The notes under the pieces are model-generated. The model was not told the origin of the DNA. It did no database searches and saw only the letters and a list, made by a program, of their open reading frames with translations. From positions 1 to 33,975 of the forward strand of contig CAMBKU010000025.1 of NCBI GenBank assembly GCA_945868305.1: DNA of 33,975 bases, read 5' to 3'. Position numbers and translations under genes: made by a program. Below are positions 24,936-32,986 of the stretch, piece by piece (position 1 is the stretch's first letter; the number at the start of each line of letters is the position of its first letter). This stretch comes from an uncultured Lachnospiraceae bacterium (GTDB taxonomy: Bacteria; Bacillota; Clostridia; Lachnospirales; Lachnospiraceae).

Positions 24936-24964
24936 ATTTTACTATTCCACCTTTAATAATTCAA
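24936..24964 (-). promoter_or_regulatory. pulA promoter
   Basis: TTGAAT (24959-24964) and TAAAAT (24936-24941) on the minus strand have a 17-bp spacer and lie just upstream of the leader frame and its ribosome binding site. Confidence 0.6.
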
Positions 24965-24980
24965 GCGATAGTTTCAGCCG

Positions 24981-26030
24981 TCATCCTTTCTTTATTGCAA
25001 ACAAAAATCGAAATAACGGAACACGTCTACAAACTTCATATAAAAAAATGCTTCCCAAAAAACTGCCAATTAAAATAATAATATATTGAACCCCAAAGGA
25101 TAAACCACTTTGTAATACATAAAAGCCAATAAAGATAAGTAGAGATTGATGGAACAAATAACAGGCAAACGATGCCTTAGATAAATACTTTGTCCATTTG
25201 TTTTGAAAATTAAGGTAATGTCGTCCTAATCCCAAAATTGCCAAAACATCCATCCACGATGTTACGATTGAAATTGCTCTTGCCACAACTCCCGATTGGG
25301 CTAATGTTTGAAAAACAACGGTATACACGGTAAATCCCGCACCAACAGCCAAAAAAGCCATACGATATTTGTCTAAGAATTCCTGTACCTTTTCTTCTGC
25401 CAAAACAAAATATCCCAATACAAAAAGGCTAAAATATTCCCCTATACTTTTCCCGCCGATATCTAACACATAAGAAAGTACAAATGTAAGGATACACATC
25501 GGTATTACAAGTATATTGGCCCCACGCCAGCGAACCTCTTTTTTTCGGGCAAATTGAAAAATCGGAAGTGCAATTAATGATATCACAAACAAATAACAGA
25601 TAAACCAAAGCTGTCCCGGCGTAAATCCTCCGGTATACCCTGTCAGATCTGTTTCCTTGGTAAAAAAGGAAATGTATTGCTTCCAATAACTTCCCGTATA
25701 ACCATTATGAAATATTTCTGCATAATAAGTCTGAAGCGGAATAAGAAGCAGTATTCCCGAAAGTAAAGGTACAAACAACTTTAAAAAGCGTTCTTTGACA
25801 TATGCAAGATTGCTTCGTTTTTGCAACGCATATCTCGTACTCATTCCTGCCACTACAAAAAGCAATGGCATAAACCACGGCGTAGCAGCTAACACAATTG
25901 TATTTGCAATTTCCGTTTCTGTCCCTTTTATGTAAAATGGCATCAAAGAATCAAAAATGCGTGCGGTGTGATACGGAAAAAGAAACAGTACTGCCAGCCA
26001 ACGCACATTATCTATAAAATATTTTCTCAT
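24981..26030 (-). CDS. Acyltransferase 3 family membrane protein
   Basis: The 349-aa protein with about ten membrane helices begins YFIDNVRWLAVLFLFPYHTA, the start of the acyltransferase-3 family with its conserved catalytic His in the first helices. Further family features are WFMPLLFVVAGMSTRYAL, GQLWFICYLFVISLI and FACYLFHQSLLIF. Members transfer acyl groups, mostly to sugars on the outside of the cell; the acceptor here is unknown. ATG 26030 follows GAGGAG at 7 nt; the frame is open further upstream but overlaps the TetR gene. It is 19 nt downstream of tetR-type gene 26050 and is its probable target. Confidence 0.87.
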   Translation of the reverse strand: MRKYFIDNVRWLAVLFLFPYHTARIFDSLMPFYIKGTETEIANTIVLAATPWFMPLLFVVAGMSTRYALQKRSNLAYVKERFLKLFVPLLSGILLLIPLQTYYAEIFHNGYTGSYWKQYISFFTKETDLTGYTGGFTPGQLWFICYLFVISLIALPIFQFARKKEVRWRGANILVIPMCILTFVLSYVLDIGGKSIGEYFSLFVLGYFVLAEEKVQEFLDKYRMAFLAVGAGFTVYTVVFQTLAQSGVVARAISIVTSWMDVLAILGLGRHYLNFQNKWTKYLSKASFACYLFHQSLLIFIGFYVLQSGLSFGVQYIIILIGSFLGSIFLYEVCRRVPLFRFLFAIKKG

Positions 26031-26049
26031 AAGTATCTCCTCTTTAGTT

Positions 26050-26715
26050 TTATGATTGTTTATATGCGGTAACGATATTATCAATGCACACTTTCTTTGC
26101 CAATTCGCTCGGAATATCGCATAATTCAAAAGATGTATAACATCTGTCCATCGCCCACCAGGATAATATTTCAATAATTAAAGTAACCGACAAATCCAAT
26201 TCTTCTAATGGTCTTACCATGCCTTTCTCTATAAAAATACGCAAATATTGCTCCATTGTCTCAAAAAATTTCCGACGGTATTTTTTGTATTGTTCCGCTA
26301 AATGCGGAAAATCAAAAGCATTTTTTTCAATAAACAAACAACCGACGGCATATTGGGACAAAATATCAAAGGCATCCGATACAAGCGCCTCCAAACTATA
26401 ATCGGAAGCACCGTTTTTTAAATGTTTTGCAAAATCGTTATCTATTTTATCAAACATTCCAAGAATTTCATTTTCTATCCCGGCGAATTGTTCATCCGTA
26501 ATCGGACGTTCCAATTCCTGACCTGCAAACCCCGGATCAATGGTACATTTTAAAATAAAGTGCATAATCTCTTTCTTTCCCGTAAAATCAAGATATATGG
26601 TACCTACCGAAACCCCGGCTGCTTTTGCGATATGACTAATTTGGGTTTTCGAATAACCTTGTTGTAAAAATAGTTTCGTTGCTGCATCTGCAATTGTTTT
26701 TATTCGCTCGTTCAT
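26050..26715 (-). CDS. TetR/AcrR family transcriptional regulator
   Basis: The 221-aa protein has the TetR DNA-binding helices at residues 4-50 (IADAATKLFLQQGYSKTQIS, then IAKAAGVSVGTIYLDFTGKKEI). The remaining helical ligand-binding domain is less conserved and gives no hint of the effector. ATG 26715 is preceded by AAAGGAGG at 6 nt and is preferred over a longer frame that would start inside the operator. The promoter and a perfect 12-bp inverted repeat at 26732-26758 indicate self-repression. The acyltransferase gene follows in the same unit. Confidence 0.9.
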   Translation of the reverse strand: MNERIKTIADAATKLFLQQGYSKTQISHIAKAAGVSVGTIYLDFTGKKEIMHFILKCTIDPGFAGQELERPITDEQFAGIENEILGMFDKIDNDFAKHLKNGASDYSLEALVSDAFDILSQYAVGCLFIEKNAFDFPHLAEQYKKYRRKFFETMEQYLRIFIEKGMVRPLEELDLSVTLIIEILSWWAMDRCYTSFELCDIPSELAKKVCIDNIVTAYKQS

Positions 26716-26731
26716 TACTTTCCTCCTTTTG

Positions 26732-26758
26732 AATATGAATGAACCATTCATTCATATT
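26732..26758. promoter_or_regulatory. TetR-family operator (perfect inverted repeat)
   Basis: AATATGAATGAA, a 3-bp gap and TTCATTCATATT form a perfect 12-bp inverted repeat overlapping the -10 box and start point of the regulator's promoter. The TGAATGA/TCATTCA core is of the kind TetR-family repressors bind. Confidence 0.7.
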
Positions 26759-26783
26759 TTACATCAATTTTCATACTTGTCAA
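26756..26783 (-). promoter_or_regulatory. Promoter of the TetR-acyltransferase operon
   Basis: TTGACA (26778-26783) and TAAAAT (26756-26761) on the minus strand have a 16-bp spacer. The -10 box overlaps the end of the inverted repeat. Confidence 0.7.
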
Positions 26784-26802
26784 GGTTTTTCCTGTGATAT
26801 AT

Positions 26803-26840
26803 ATAAAAGAAGGAACAGGTTTTATCTTACCTGTTCCTTC
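26803..26840 (-). terminator. Terminator of the radical SAM/ABC operon
   Basis: AAGGAACAGGT and ACCTGTTCCTT form a perfect 11-bp stem (26810-26820 with 26829-26839), followed on the minus strand by CTTTTAT. It is the first terminator-like hairpin downstream of the ATPase gene ending at 26964, about 120 nt away. Confidence 0.7.
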
Positions 26841-26963
26841 CCCATATTCTGATTCTCTGGAAATTCCTATCATAACGTATTTATTTCTCTTTTACACCAC
26901 AGTCTTACTAATGAAAAATCAGTCAGTAGTATGATCCAAACCGTCCAAACGATGTCAAACCAT

Positions 26964-27743
26964 CTAAATATAATACTCAATATTAATCTCTGACTTCCCT
27001 AAGAAATTCACCAGAATTTTTTTTCGTATTTCCATAAAATCTTCATTACTCCGATCCCTCGGCCGCCCCAACTTTACGGAAATAATTTCTTTGATTTTTC
27101 CAGGACGCGGAGACATGACAATAATACGATCACTCAAAAAAATGGCTTCATCTATATCATGTGTTACCAAAAGCATGGTTTTCTTTTCATGCTCCCAAAT
27201 GCGAAGAATTTCATTTTGCATATTAATTCTGGTAAACGCATCCAGCGCACCAAAAGGTTCATCCAGCAAAAGAAGTTTCGGATTCCCTATGAGCGCCCTG
27301 GCAATGGAAGCACGCTGCTGCATACCACCGGACAATTGACGGGGAAATGCTTTTTCAAAACCTTTTAGTCCCACCAGTTCAATCTGCTCCTGCACCAGAC
27401 GTGCTTTTTCTTCCTTTGACATATCTGTTGTTATGCCAAATTCGATATTTTTCTCCACACTAATCCAGGGATACAGTCTTGCCTCCTGGAACACCATTCC
27501 TACATTGACAGATGGTTTTTCCACGATACGTTCTCCCTGAACGATTCTCCCCTGAGTAATGTTTTCAAGGCCCACTATCATCTTAAGCAACGTACTTTTC
27601 CCACAGCCACTGGCACCTACAATACTGACAAATTCACCATCTTTAATTTCCACATCAATATCATGCAATACCTCTACATCTTCCCCGTCGATTTGAAAAG
27701 ACTTGCTTACATGTTCTATTTTCAATCCATTATTTTCTGCCAT
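26964..27743 (-). CDS. ABC transporter ATP-binding protein (SsuB/TauB type)
   Basis: The 259-aa ATPase has a full motif set: Walker A GASGCGKST (about 40-48), Q-loop VFQEARLYPW, signature LSGGMQQRASIARAL, Walker B LLLLDEPFGALD and the switch His in LVTHDIDEAIFL. It is the normal length for the nitrate/sulfonate/taurine family. It is last in the operon that begins with the binding protein at 31319, separated from its permease by 14 nt, with GAGGA ahead of the ATG. It should power import of the unknown ligand of that system. Confidence 0.92.
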   Translation of the reverse strand: MAENNGLKIEHVSKSFQIDGEDVEVLHDIDVEIKDGEFVSIVGASGCGKSTLLKMIVGLENITQGRIVQGERIVEKPSVNVGMVFQEARLYPWISVEKNIEFGITTDMSKEEKARLVQEQIELVGLKGFEKAFPRQLSGGMQQRASIARALIGNPKLLLLDEPFGALDAFTRINMQNEILRIWEHEKKTMLLVTHDIDEAIFLSDRIIVMSPRPGKIKEIISVKLGRPRDRSNEDFMEIRKKILVNFLGKSEINIEYYI

Positions 27744-27757
27744 ATTTTTATCCTCTA

Positions 27758-28534
27758 CTATTCATCCATCCTATTCCATCTTAACAAGTGACGCTCCAAT
27801 TTTAAAAATCCCTTGTCAATCAGAAGTCCAATTACACCTATAGAGAATACTCCGACAAATATTGTCGCCGGCTGTGACATTTCTCTTGCATACATAATCA
27901 TATAGCCTATTCCTTTTGAGGCTGCAATCATTTCTGCTGCGACAACACAGCTCCATGCTGTTCCGCTACCCAGCCTTAAACCGGTAATGATTGACGGCAG
28001 CGCGCTCGGCAAAATCACCTTTGCCAAAACAATCCAACGTTTTTTCTCCAGTATTGTGGCAACCTCTAATAATTTTACATCTGTGCTCTTTATTCCCTGA
28101 ATCGTATTTATCAAAACCGGCCAAAAAGTTCCGATTATGATTACCGCTACTTTTGAACCTTCACCGATTCCAATCCAGAGAATCAGCAGTGGAATCCATG
28201 CAATCATAGGCACCGGCCTTAGAATTCCAACCAAAGAATTTAATATTCGATTAACCTTAGCAAACAATCCCATCAGGGTTCCCAATATCAAGCCTAAAAT
28301 ACTGCCAATCAAAAATCCCTGCACAACGCGCCATATACTGATTCCTAAGTTTATAAATAATTTTTTATTTGCGATTAACTGAATCAGTTTTTCAACAATT
28401 TTTTCCGGAGAGGGTAGTATCGTACTGTTAATCCATCCTGCATTGCTCGCCAACTGCCATACCAGAATAATGACTACCGGGGCTAATAATGTATAAAAAA
28501 TGTTCCCTAATATTGATTTATTTTTCTTATTCAT
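27758..28534 (-). CDS. ABC transporter permease (SsuC/TauC type)
   Basis: The 258-aa membrane protein has about six helices (IFYTLLAPVVIILVWQLA; VVQGFLIGSILGLILGTLMG; MIAWIPLLILWIGIG and others) and the EAA loop region (INTIQGIKSTDVKLLEVATI, then GLRLGSGTAWSCVVAAEMIA). It is the transmembrane part of the importer encoded by its operon. ATG 28534 has AAAGGA 8 nt upstream and is chosen over an in-frame TTG at 28552 that lies inside the preceding gene. Four bases separate it from the small protein gene upstream. Confidence 0.9.
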   Translation of the reverse strand: MNKKNKSILGNIFYTLLAPVVIILVWQLASNAGWINSTILPSPEKIVEKLIQLIANKKLFINLGISIWRVVQGFLIGSILGLILGTLMGLFAKVNRILNSLVGILRPVPMIAWIPLLILWIGIGEGSKVAVIIIGTFWPVLINTIQGIKSTDVKLLEVATILEKKRWIVLAKVILPSALPSIITGLRLGSGTAWSCVVAAEMIAASKGIGYMIMYAREMSQPATIFVGVFSIGVIGLLIDKGFLKLERHLLRWNRMDE

Positions 28535-28538
28535 GTAA

Positions 28539-29009
28539 TCAATCCTTTGCAATACGATCTAAATGTTGGATCATAGGATACGTTTCCTGCTCCTTTTTCG
28601 ATAGTTCCAACAAATCTGTATTTTCCACACTGGTAACCTCAATCTCCCATATTGTAGACAAATCTATCTGACCGTCGAATTTTTCCTGTACTTTCCTATA
28701 TTCTGCCTCAAAAAATTCTCCCTCTATAATGGCTTTTTTGGGTATTCCTCTTATGGAATAATCATGAAATGCTTCATCCTCTGCAAAAATCTCTATCTCT
28801 TTGTCGAACCAGAGACTGTAAATTAAATTCTTATTTGTCAATGAACTTTCCAGATATTCAAAATACAAAATGTTTCCATTGTCTAAAACGCTCATTTTAT
28901 GTATTCTGCTGCCATGCGTTTTTCCCTCTTTGCCATTGGAGATAATCACACGTACGAGCTGCTCATTTTCCAAAACTTTCTTTAATGTATCTGATATTTT
29001 TATTCCCAT
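28539..29009 (-). CDS. Small protein, possibly FMN-binding split-barrel fold
   Basis: This 156-aa soluble protein has alternating strands that resemble the pyridoxamine-phosphate-oxidase-like split barrel: LVRVIISNGKEGKTHGSRI, NGNILYFEYLESSL, DKEIEIFAEDEA, KKAIIEGEFF and STIWEIEVTSVE. The resemblance is weak and I do not recognise a named family. It lies 3 nt behind the radical SAM gene and 4 nt ahead of the permease gene, so it is an integral member of the operon and probably acts on the same compound, for example as a flavin- or substrate-binding partner. AAGGA 8 nt upstream supports the start. Confidence 0.7.
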   Translation of the reverse strand: MGIKISDTLKKVLENEQLVRVIISNGKEGKTHGSRIHKMSVLDNGNILYFEYLESSLTNKNLIYSLWFDKEIEIFAEDEAFHDYSIRGIPKKAIIEGEFFEAEYRKVQEKFDGQIDLSTIWEIEVTSVENTDLLELSKKEQETYPMIQHLDRIAKD

Positions 29010-29012
29010 TTT

Positions 29013-30260
29013 TTACATCCTTCCCAAATCTGTATTCGGATGCGAGCCGCATCGTTTGTAGTCATCAAGGAATGGTGGTATGTCATTTTTTCTTCGAATC
29101 TCATCCAGACCATGCATCAGCTTCGCAAAATAATCCAAAGTTGGCGTCTTCTGATTCCGAAAAACAGAACCCGGTGAAGCCTGCCAGATACTTGCTGCAC
29201 AACTCACACCATGCTCCGCTAATTCTTCTGCTTCTTCCAGTGTAAAACGTAATGCTTCCTCCTCTGTCTTAAAACCATATGGAGTTGCTGTTTCCACGCC
29301 GCCAACAATTCCGGTATTTACATTGCCTTTTCCAAAAACATCTACTGCATGATACAGCCGTCTTTTCCATTCGTGATACCCGACAAATTCCTCTTTCCCC
29401 GGGCAAATCCATTTAAACTTTTCCGCATTTAAGACTTCTATATCCGGTGTGTATCCCATAAGACCTGTCTTCTCATGCAACCGTTCCAGCTGTCTTTCGT
29501 TAAATGCCGTTGCAACGAGCTGGCTTGGAAAACGTCGTGTCTTAAAGTTTGCGCCAACTGCCTGCAATACCTCTATGTACATATCTACTTCATCATCTAA
29601 TACTTCTTTTCCGCTTAAAATGGAACCGCCCGTCAGCATAATCGTGCTAAAACGCCCCTTCTGCTTCAATGCTGCTCCTACCGTTTCCCTCAAATCATCC
29701 AGATTCAAACGACATTTCGGCAAGTTCTTTGCATCATTGTATGCCCCGGCAGCAAAGCAATATTTGCAGCCACCGCCTGGTTTGTCCCAAAAATGACAGC
29801 AGTCATTTGTATCAATATCCAGTCTCTGCGGTCTGGCATTTACCACTTTCCACATTTCAGTTCCCCTGCTGGTTTTCTGACTATAGTAATCAGGCTTTGT
29901 CCAATAATGGACTTCTTCAATCGGTTCACCATTATCAAAAATATATGGTATTCCATCCAGGGCATCTACTACATAGGGGTCTCTTCCCGTTTCAGCATTG
30001 GTTGCCAGAAATACAATTAATGAAGATCCATCCCGAGGGGAAAGTGCTACCGGCACATTTCCCTTATCTTCACGAAACAGATATTTTATTTCTGTCTGAT
30101 GAATATTGGAATCCACTAAATCTAAAGCTGCTTTTGTATAAGTAATTCCGCGCCTGCATACATCTGCTTTTAAGAGCATGAGTGGTGGAACTTCCGGATT
30201 ATTTACAATGACTTCTTTTAAGGAAGGCTCTTTTTCCCTCCAGTTTTCCTGTTCTGACAT
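29013..30260 (-). CDS. Radical SAM protein with atypical Cys cluster
   Basis: The 415-aa protein has an unfamiliar ~145-residue N-terminal region (VPPLMLLKADVCRRGITYTK; VEEVHYWTKPDYY-like segment) and then NDCCHFWDKPGGGCKYCF at 152-169. Cys155, Cys165 and Cys168 give CX9CX2C (or CX10 from Cys154) instead of the standard CX3CX2C. The following TGGSIL (210-215) matches the GG motif that contacts SAM, and VNTGIVGGVETATPYG fits later barrel strands. It should therefore bind a 4Fe-4S cluster and cleave SAM, but the reaction is unknown. ATG 30260 has AAGGAG 7 nt upstream. It lies between an ABC binding protein and the possible flavoprotein, downstream of metK. Confidence 0.8.
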   Translation of the reverse strand: MSEQENWREKEPSLKEVIVNNPEVPPLMLLKADVCRRGITYTKAALDLVDSNIHQTEIKYLFREDKGNVPVALSPRDGSSLIVFLATNAETGRDPYVVDALDGIPYIFDNGEPIEEVHYWTKPDYYSQKTSRGTEMWKVVNARPQRLDIDTNDCCHFWDKPGGGCKYCFAAGAYNDAKNLPKCRLNLDDLRETVGAALKQKGRFSTIMLTGGSILSGKEVLDDEVDMYIEVLQAVGANFKTRRFPSQLVATAFNERQLERLHEKTGLMGYTPDIEVLNAEKFKWICPGKEEFVGYHEWKRRLYHAVDVFGKGNVNTGIVGGVETATPYGFKTEEEALRFTLEEAEELAEHGVSCAASIWQASPGSVFRNQKTPTLDYFAKLMHGLDEIRRKNDIPPFLDDYKRCGSHPNTDLGRM

Positions 30261-30281
30261 AGTTTGTCTCCTTACTCCCAA

Positions 30282-31319
30282 TTATTGTAATCCTGCGGCT
30301 TCTAAATAAGATGTATCAATTAATTCATCAAGAGAAACTTCATTTTCAATTAACTCCTGCTTCTCTGCAAATTCCAAAACTCCTTCGACCGCATCAATAT
30401 CTTCCTCTGTAAGCTGAATATGCTGTTTCCATTTTTCCCAGTCAATTGTTGTGATTTCCGGGTCCTGCTCTGCGTATTCCGCAATAAAGCTAATGGATTC
30501 ATCCTTATTTTCTGCAATCCATTGCACTGCATCATCAAACGCCTTAAGAAGCTGTGCTGTTTCCTTGGGATGCGCATCTGTAAAGGAACCACTTGCAGCA
30601 ATTACTGTGTTACTGATTCCTAAACCAGTAGCGTCAGAAACCGTTACGATATTAGCCCCGTCCTTATTTGCAGGAAGTACAAACGTCGTAAATGAGCTGG
30701 CAGCGTCAATATCTCCACTAACCAATGAAGTTACGCAATCTGCAAAAGAAAGATTCACAAGTTCTACATCATTCTCCGTTAATCCTACACTATCTAACTG
30801 CTTTAAAATCATGCTATGTGCGGTAGTACCGATTGCAACACCTATTTTCTTGCCTTTTAAATCTTCCAGACTTGTAATCCCGCTGCCCTCTAAAGTCACC
30901 AGTAAATCCGTCTCCTCCTTTGAAAAAGAATATCCTACAATTTTAATGTCTGATCCATTTGCCTTATTTGTAATAACCGGCAAATCTCCTAAAAATCCAA
31001 AATCAACCTCTCCAGCAGAAAAACTCTCTGTAATTGCCGGACCTCCACCCGGATAATCAATAATCTCAACTTCTACGTTATCGCCTAACTCTTTTTCATA
31101 AAATCCTTCTTTTTCTGCGATTCTAGCTACGAAGCATCCCGGCTGATCTGCTATTCTGATTATCACTTTTTCATCCTCTGATGTTTCTTCCTTTGCATCA
31201 GCTGCTTCTGTTACCGAATCCTCTGATGTATTATCTGCCTCCTCTGTACTGCCGCATCCTAAGAGGCTCACAGTAGTTAACATTGCCAAAACTAATACAC
31301 TTAAAAATCTCTTTTTCAT
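30282..31319 (-). CDS. ABC transporter substrate-binding lipoprotein (SsuA/TauA type)
   Basis: The 345-aa protein has a lipoprotein signal peptide (lipobox SLLGC, Cys22), an acidic Glu/Asp/Ser tether to about residue 48, and a type II binding domain (IRIADQPGCFVARIAEKEGFYEK; FSAGEVDFGFLGDLPVI; LEDLKGKKIGVAIGTTAHSM). The family includes sulfonate-, taurine- and nitrate-binding proteins. A Cys in the DQPGC loop near the expected ligand pocket is unusual. ATG 31319 follows GGAGG at 7 nt. It lies 25 nt behind metK and 21 nt ahead of the radical SAM gene, whose substrate it may help import. Confidence 0.9.
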   Translation of the reverse strand: MKKRFLSVLVLAMLTTVSLLGCGSTEEADNTSEDSVTEAADAKEETSEDEKVIIRIADQPGCFVARIAEKEGFYEKELGDNVEVEIIDYPGGGPAITESFSAGEVDFGFLGDLPVITNKANGSDIKIVGYSFSKEETDLLVTLEGSGITSLEDLKGKKIGVAIGTTAHSMILKQLDSVGLTENDVELVNLSFADCVTSLVSGDIDAASSFTTFVLPANKDGANIVTVSDATGLGISNTVIAASGSFTDAHPKETAQLLKAFDDAVQWIAENKDESISFIAEYAEQDPEITTIDWEKWKQHIQLTEEDIDAVEGVLEFAEKQELIENEVSLDELIDTSYLEAAGLQ

Positions 31320-31344
31320 AAGTAATCCTCCGATTTATATATGT

Positions 31345-32523
31345 TTACAGGTTTTTCTTAATCTCATCTACCTTATCCAGATGTTCCCACGGAAGGTCTA
31401 CATCCGTTCTTCCAAAGTGTCCATAAGCCGCCGTCTGCTTGTAAATCGGTCTTCTTAAGTTCAAAGCATCAATGATTGCTGCCGGTCTTAAATCAAACAC
31501 TTTTTTAATCACTTCTACAATCTTTTCATCAGCAACCGTTCCTGTTCCAAAGGTATCTACTGCAATGGATACCGGTTTTGCCACACCAATGGCATAAGCA
31601 AACTCAACCTCAACTTTTTTTGCTACACCTGCTGCCACTAGATTCTTAGCTACCCATCTTGCTGCATATGCTGCAGAGCGGTCAACCTTTGTCGGGTCCT
31701 TTCCTGAGAATGCTCCGCCGCCGTGACGTCCGGTTCCACCATAGGTATCTACAATAATTTTACGTCCGGTAAGCCCTGCATCACCCTGCGGTCCACCGAT
31801 AACAAACCGTCCGGTAGGATTTACATAGTAAATTGTGTCATCATCCAACAGCTCGGCTGGAATCACCGGCTTAATCACATATTCAATAATATCCTTTCGA
31901 ATCTGCTCTAAGGTAACATTCTCCGCATGCTGTGTTGAAATAACTATTGTATGTACACGTTTCACACGATTGTTTTCATCAAACTCTACGGTAACCTGAC
32001 TCTTTCCGTCCGGTTTTAAGTATGGTAATGTACCATCTTTGCGAACCTTGGTCAACTGTCTGGTCAAGCGGTGTGCGAAAGAGATTGCAGGCGGTAAATA
32101 CTCCGGTGTCTCATCCGTTGCATATCCGAAAATAATGCCCTGATCTCCGGCTCCTGTTCCAAAATCCTCTGTAATGCCTTCCTGCTTCGATTCAAACGCC
32201 TTGTCAACACCAAGTGCAATATCTGCCGACTGCTCATCAATAGAAGTAAGTACTGCAATGGAATCCGCATTAAATCCATCCTCATTATTCGTATACCCAA
32301 TCTCCCGGATTGTATTTCTTGCGACCTTTGCAATATCCACATATGCCTTGGTTGTGATCTCACCGACTACCAATGCAAGTCCTGTAGCAACCGTTGTCTC
32401 TGCTGCAACTCTGGAATACGGATCCTGCTCGATTAATGCATCCAGAATAGCATCTGAAATCTGGTCTGCTATTTTATCCGGATGTCCTTCTGTTACTGAT
32501 TCTGATGTAAATAATCTTCCCAT
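31345..32523 (-). CDS. metK: S-adenosylmethionine synthetase
   Basis: The 392-aa enzyme makes SAM from methionine and ATP in the cytosol. Signature segments are [19 protein letters not shown] (methionine/ATP site), [34 protein letters not shown] (PROSITE-type GAGDQG) and [19 protein letters not shown]. Length is normal. AAAAGGAG precedes the ATG at 32523. The promoter is at 32597-32625, and no S-box riboswitch pattern is seen in the leader. There is no terminator in the 25 nt before the next gene, so the radical SAM/ABC genes may be transcribed with metK. Confidence 0.95.
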   Translation of the reverse strand: MGRLFTSESVTEGHPDKIADQISDAILDALIEQDPYSRVAAETTVATGLALVVGEITTKAYVDIAKVARNTIREIGYTNNEDGFNADSIAVLTSIDEQSADIALGVDKAFESKQEGITEDFGTGAGDQGIIFGYATDETPEYLPPAISFAHRLTRQLTKVRKDGTLPYLKPDGKSQVTVEFDENNRVKRVHTIVISTQHAENVTLEQIRKDIIEYVIKPVIPAELLDDDTIYYVNPTGRFVIGGPQGDAGLTGRKIIVDTYGGTGRHGGGAFSGKDPTKVDRSAAYAARWVAKNLVAAGVAKKVEVEFAYAIGVAKPVSIAVDTFGTGTVADEKIVEVIKKVFDLRPAAIIDALNLRRPIYKQTAAYGHFGRTDVDLPWEHLDKVDEIKKNL

Positions 32524-32596
32524 AATGTTTATCTCCTTTTTTCTCTCATATTAAAATCATTTTTCATCTCAAGTACTTGCGTTCTTTGTTTTCTGT

Positions 32597-32625
32597 ATCA
32601 TATTCCAGTTTTCCTATCAACTCAA
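32597..32625 (-). promoter_or_regulatory. metK promoter
   Basis: TTGAGT (32620-32625) and TATGAT (32597-32602) on the minus strand have a 17-bp spacer and give a leader of about 70 nt. Confidence 0.6.
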
Positions 32626-32628
32626 TTG

Positions 32629-32642
32629 GTTTTCATGAAAAC
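32629..32642. promoter_or_regulatory. 14-bp palindrome just upstream of the metK -35 box
   Basis: GTTTTCATGAAAAC is fully self-complementary and lies 3 bp upstream of the -35 box, a usual place for a regulator. A second 14-bp palindrome, AAAAACCGGTTTTT, lies 41 bp further on at 32684-32697. The binding protein is unknown. Confidence 0.4.
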
Positions 32643-32801
32643 GTGTTCACGGTTTGTCAGAATTTCCAAATAATTCATCCTGAAAAAACCGGTTTTTCTT
32701 ACTCATGAAGGTAAAATTCCACGTTTTTTCTGAAATCGTTTTCTCTAAGGAAAATCCACAGCTTCTGCTAAAATTCCTTGTATTATTCTTCACAAAAGGT
32801 T

Positions 32802-32830
32802 TTGAAAAAGAAAAGCATAGCGTGTAAAAT
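32802..32830 (+). promoter_or_regulatory. Promoter of the 38-codon Cys-rich gene
   Basis: TTGAAA (32802-32807) and TAAAAT (32825-32830) have a 17-bp spacer, 22 nt before the ATG at 32853. Confidence 0.6.
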
Positions 32831-32852
32831 ATTTTTTATGGGAGATGAGAGG

Positions 32853-32969
32853 ATGAAACTTAGAATTAAACGATGTAGTTATTCCTGCCCAAACCGTTCA
32901 AAACGTATTTATGGCTTCTTTAAACCAACAATTTGCCCGTATTATCACAAGTGCCAAATTTTTGAATAA
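32853..32969 (+). CDS. Small basic Cys-rich protein (38 aa), unknown
   Basis: The frame starts at ATG 32853 with GGGAG 8 nt upstream and encodes 38 residues rich in Lys/Arg, with Cys at 8, 12, 28 and 34 (CX3C and CPYYHKC) and a His at 32. The four Cys could bind a metal or form disulfides. It has its own promoter, ribosome site and a downstream terminator, which argues for a real gene despite its length. No signal peptide or membrane segment is visible. I recognise no family. An in-frame ATG at 32838 would add five residues. Confidence 0.6.
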   Translation: MKLRIKRCSYSCPNRSKRIYGFFKPTICPYYHKCQIFE

Positions 32970-32986
32970 AAAACAGGAATAATTGA

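Larger units (their letters stand above)
32524..32801. other. metK leader and upstream intergenic region
   Basis: The 329 bp between metK and the 38-codon gene hold the metK ribosome site and promoter, two perfect 14-bp palindromes (32629-32642 and 32684-32697), and at the right end the plus-strand promoter of the small gene. No RNA gene, riboswitch or further reading frame is convincing. Confidence 0.6.

Noticed and set aside
32524..32600. Possible SAM riboswitch in the metK leader
   Set aside because: The leader is only about 70 nt and shows none of the conserved S-box stems or a terminator hairpin.
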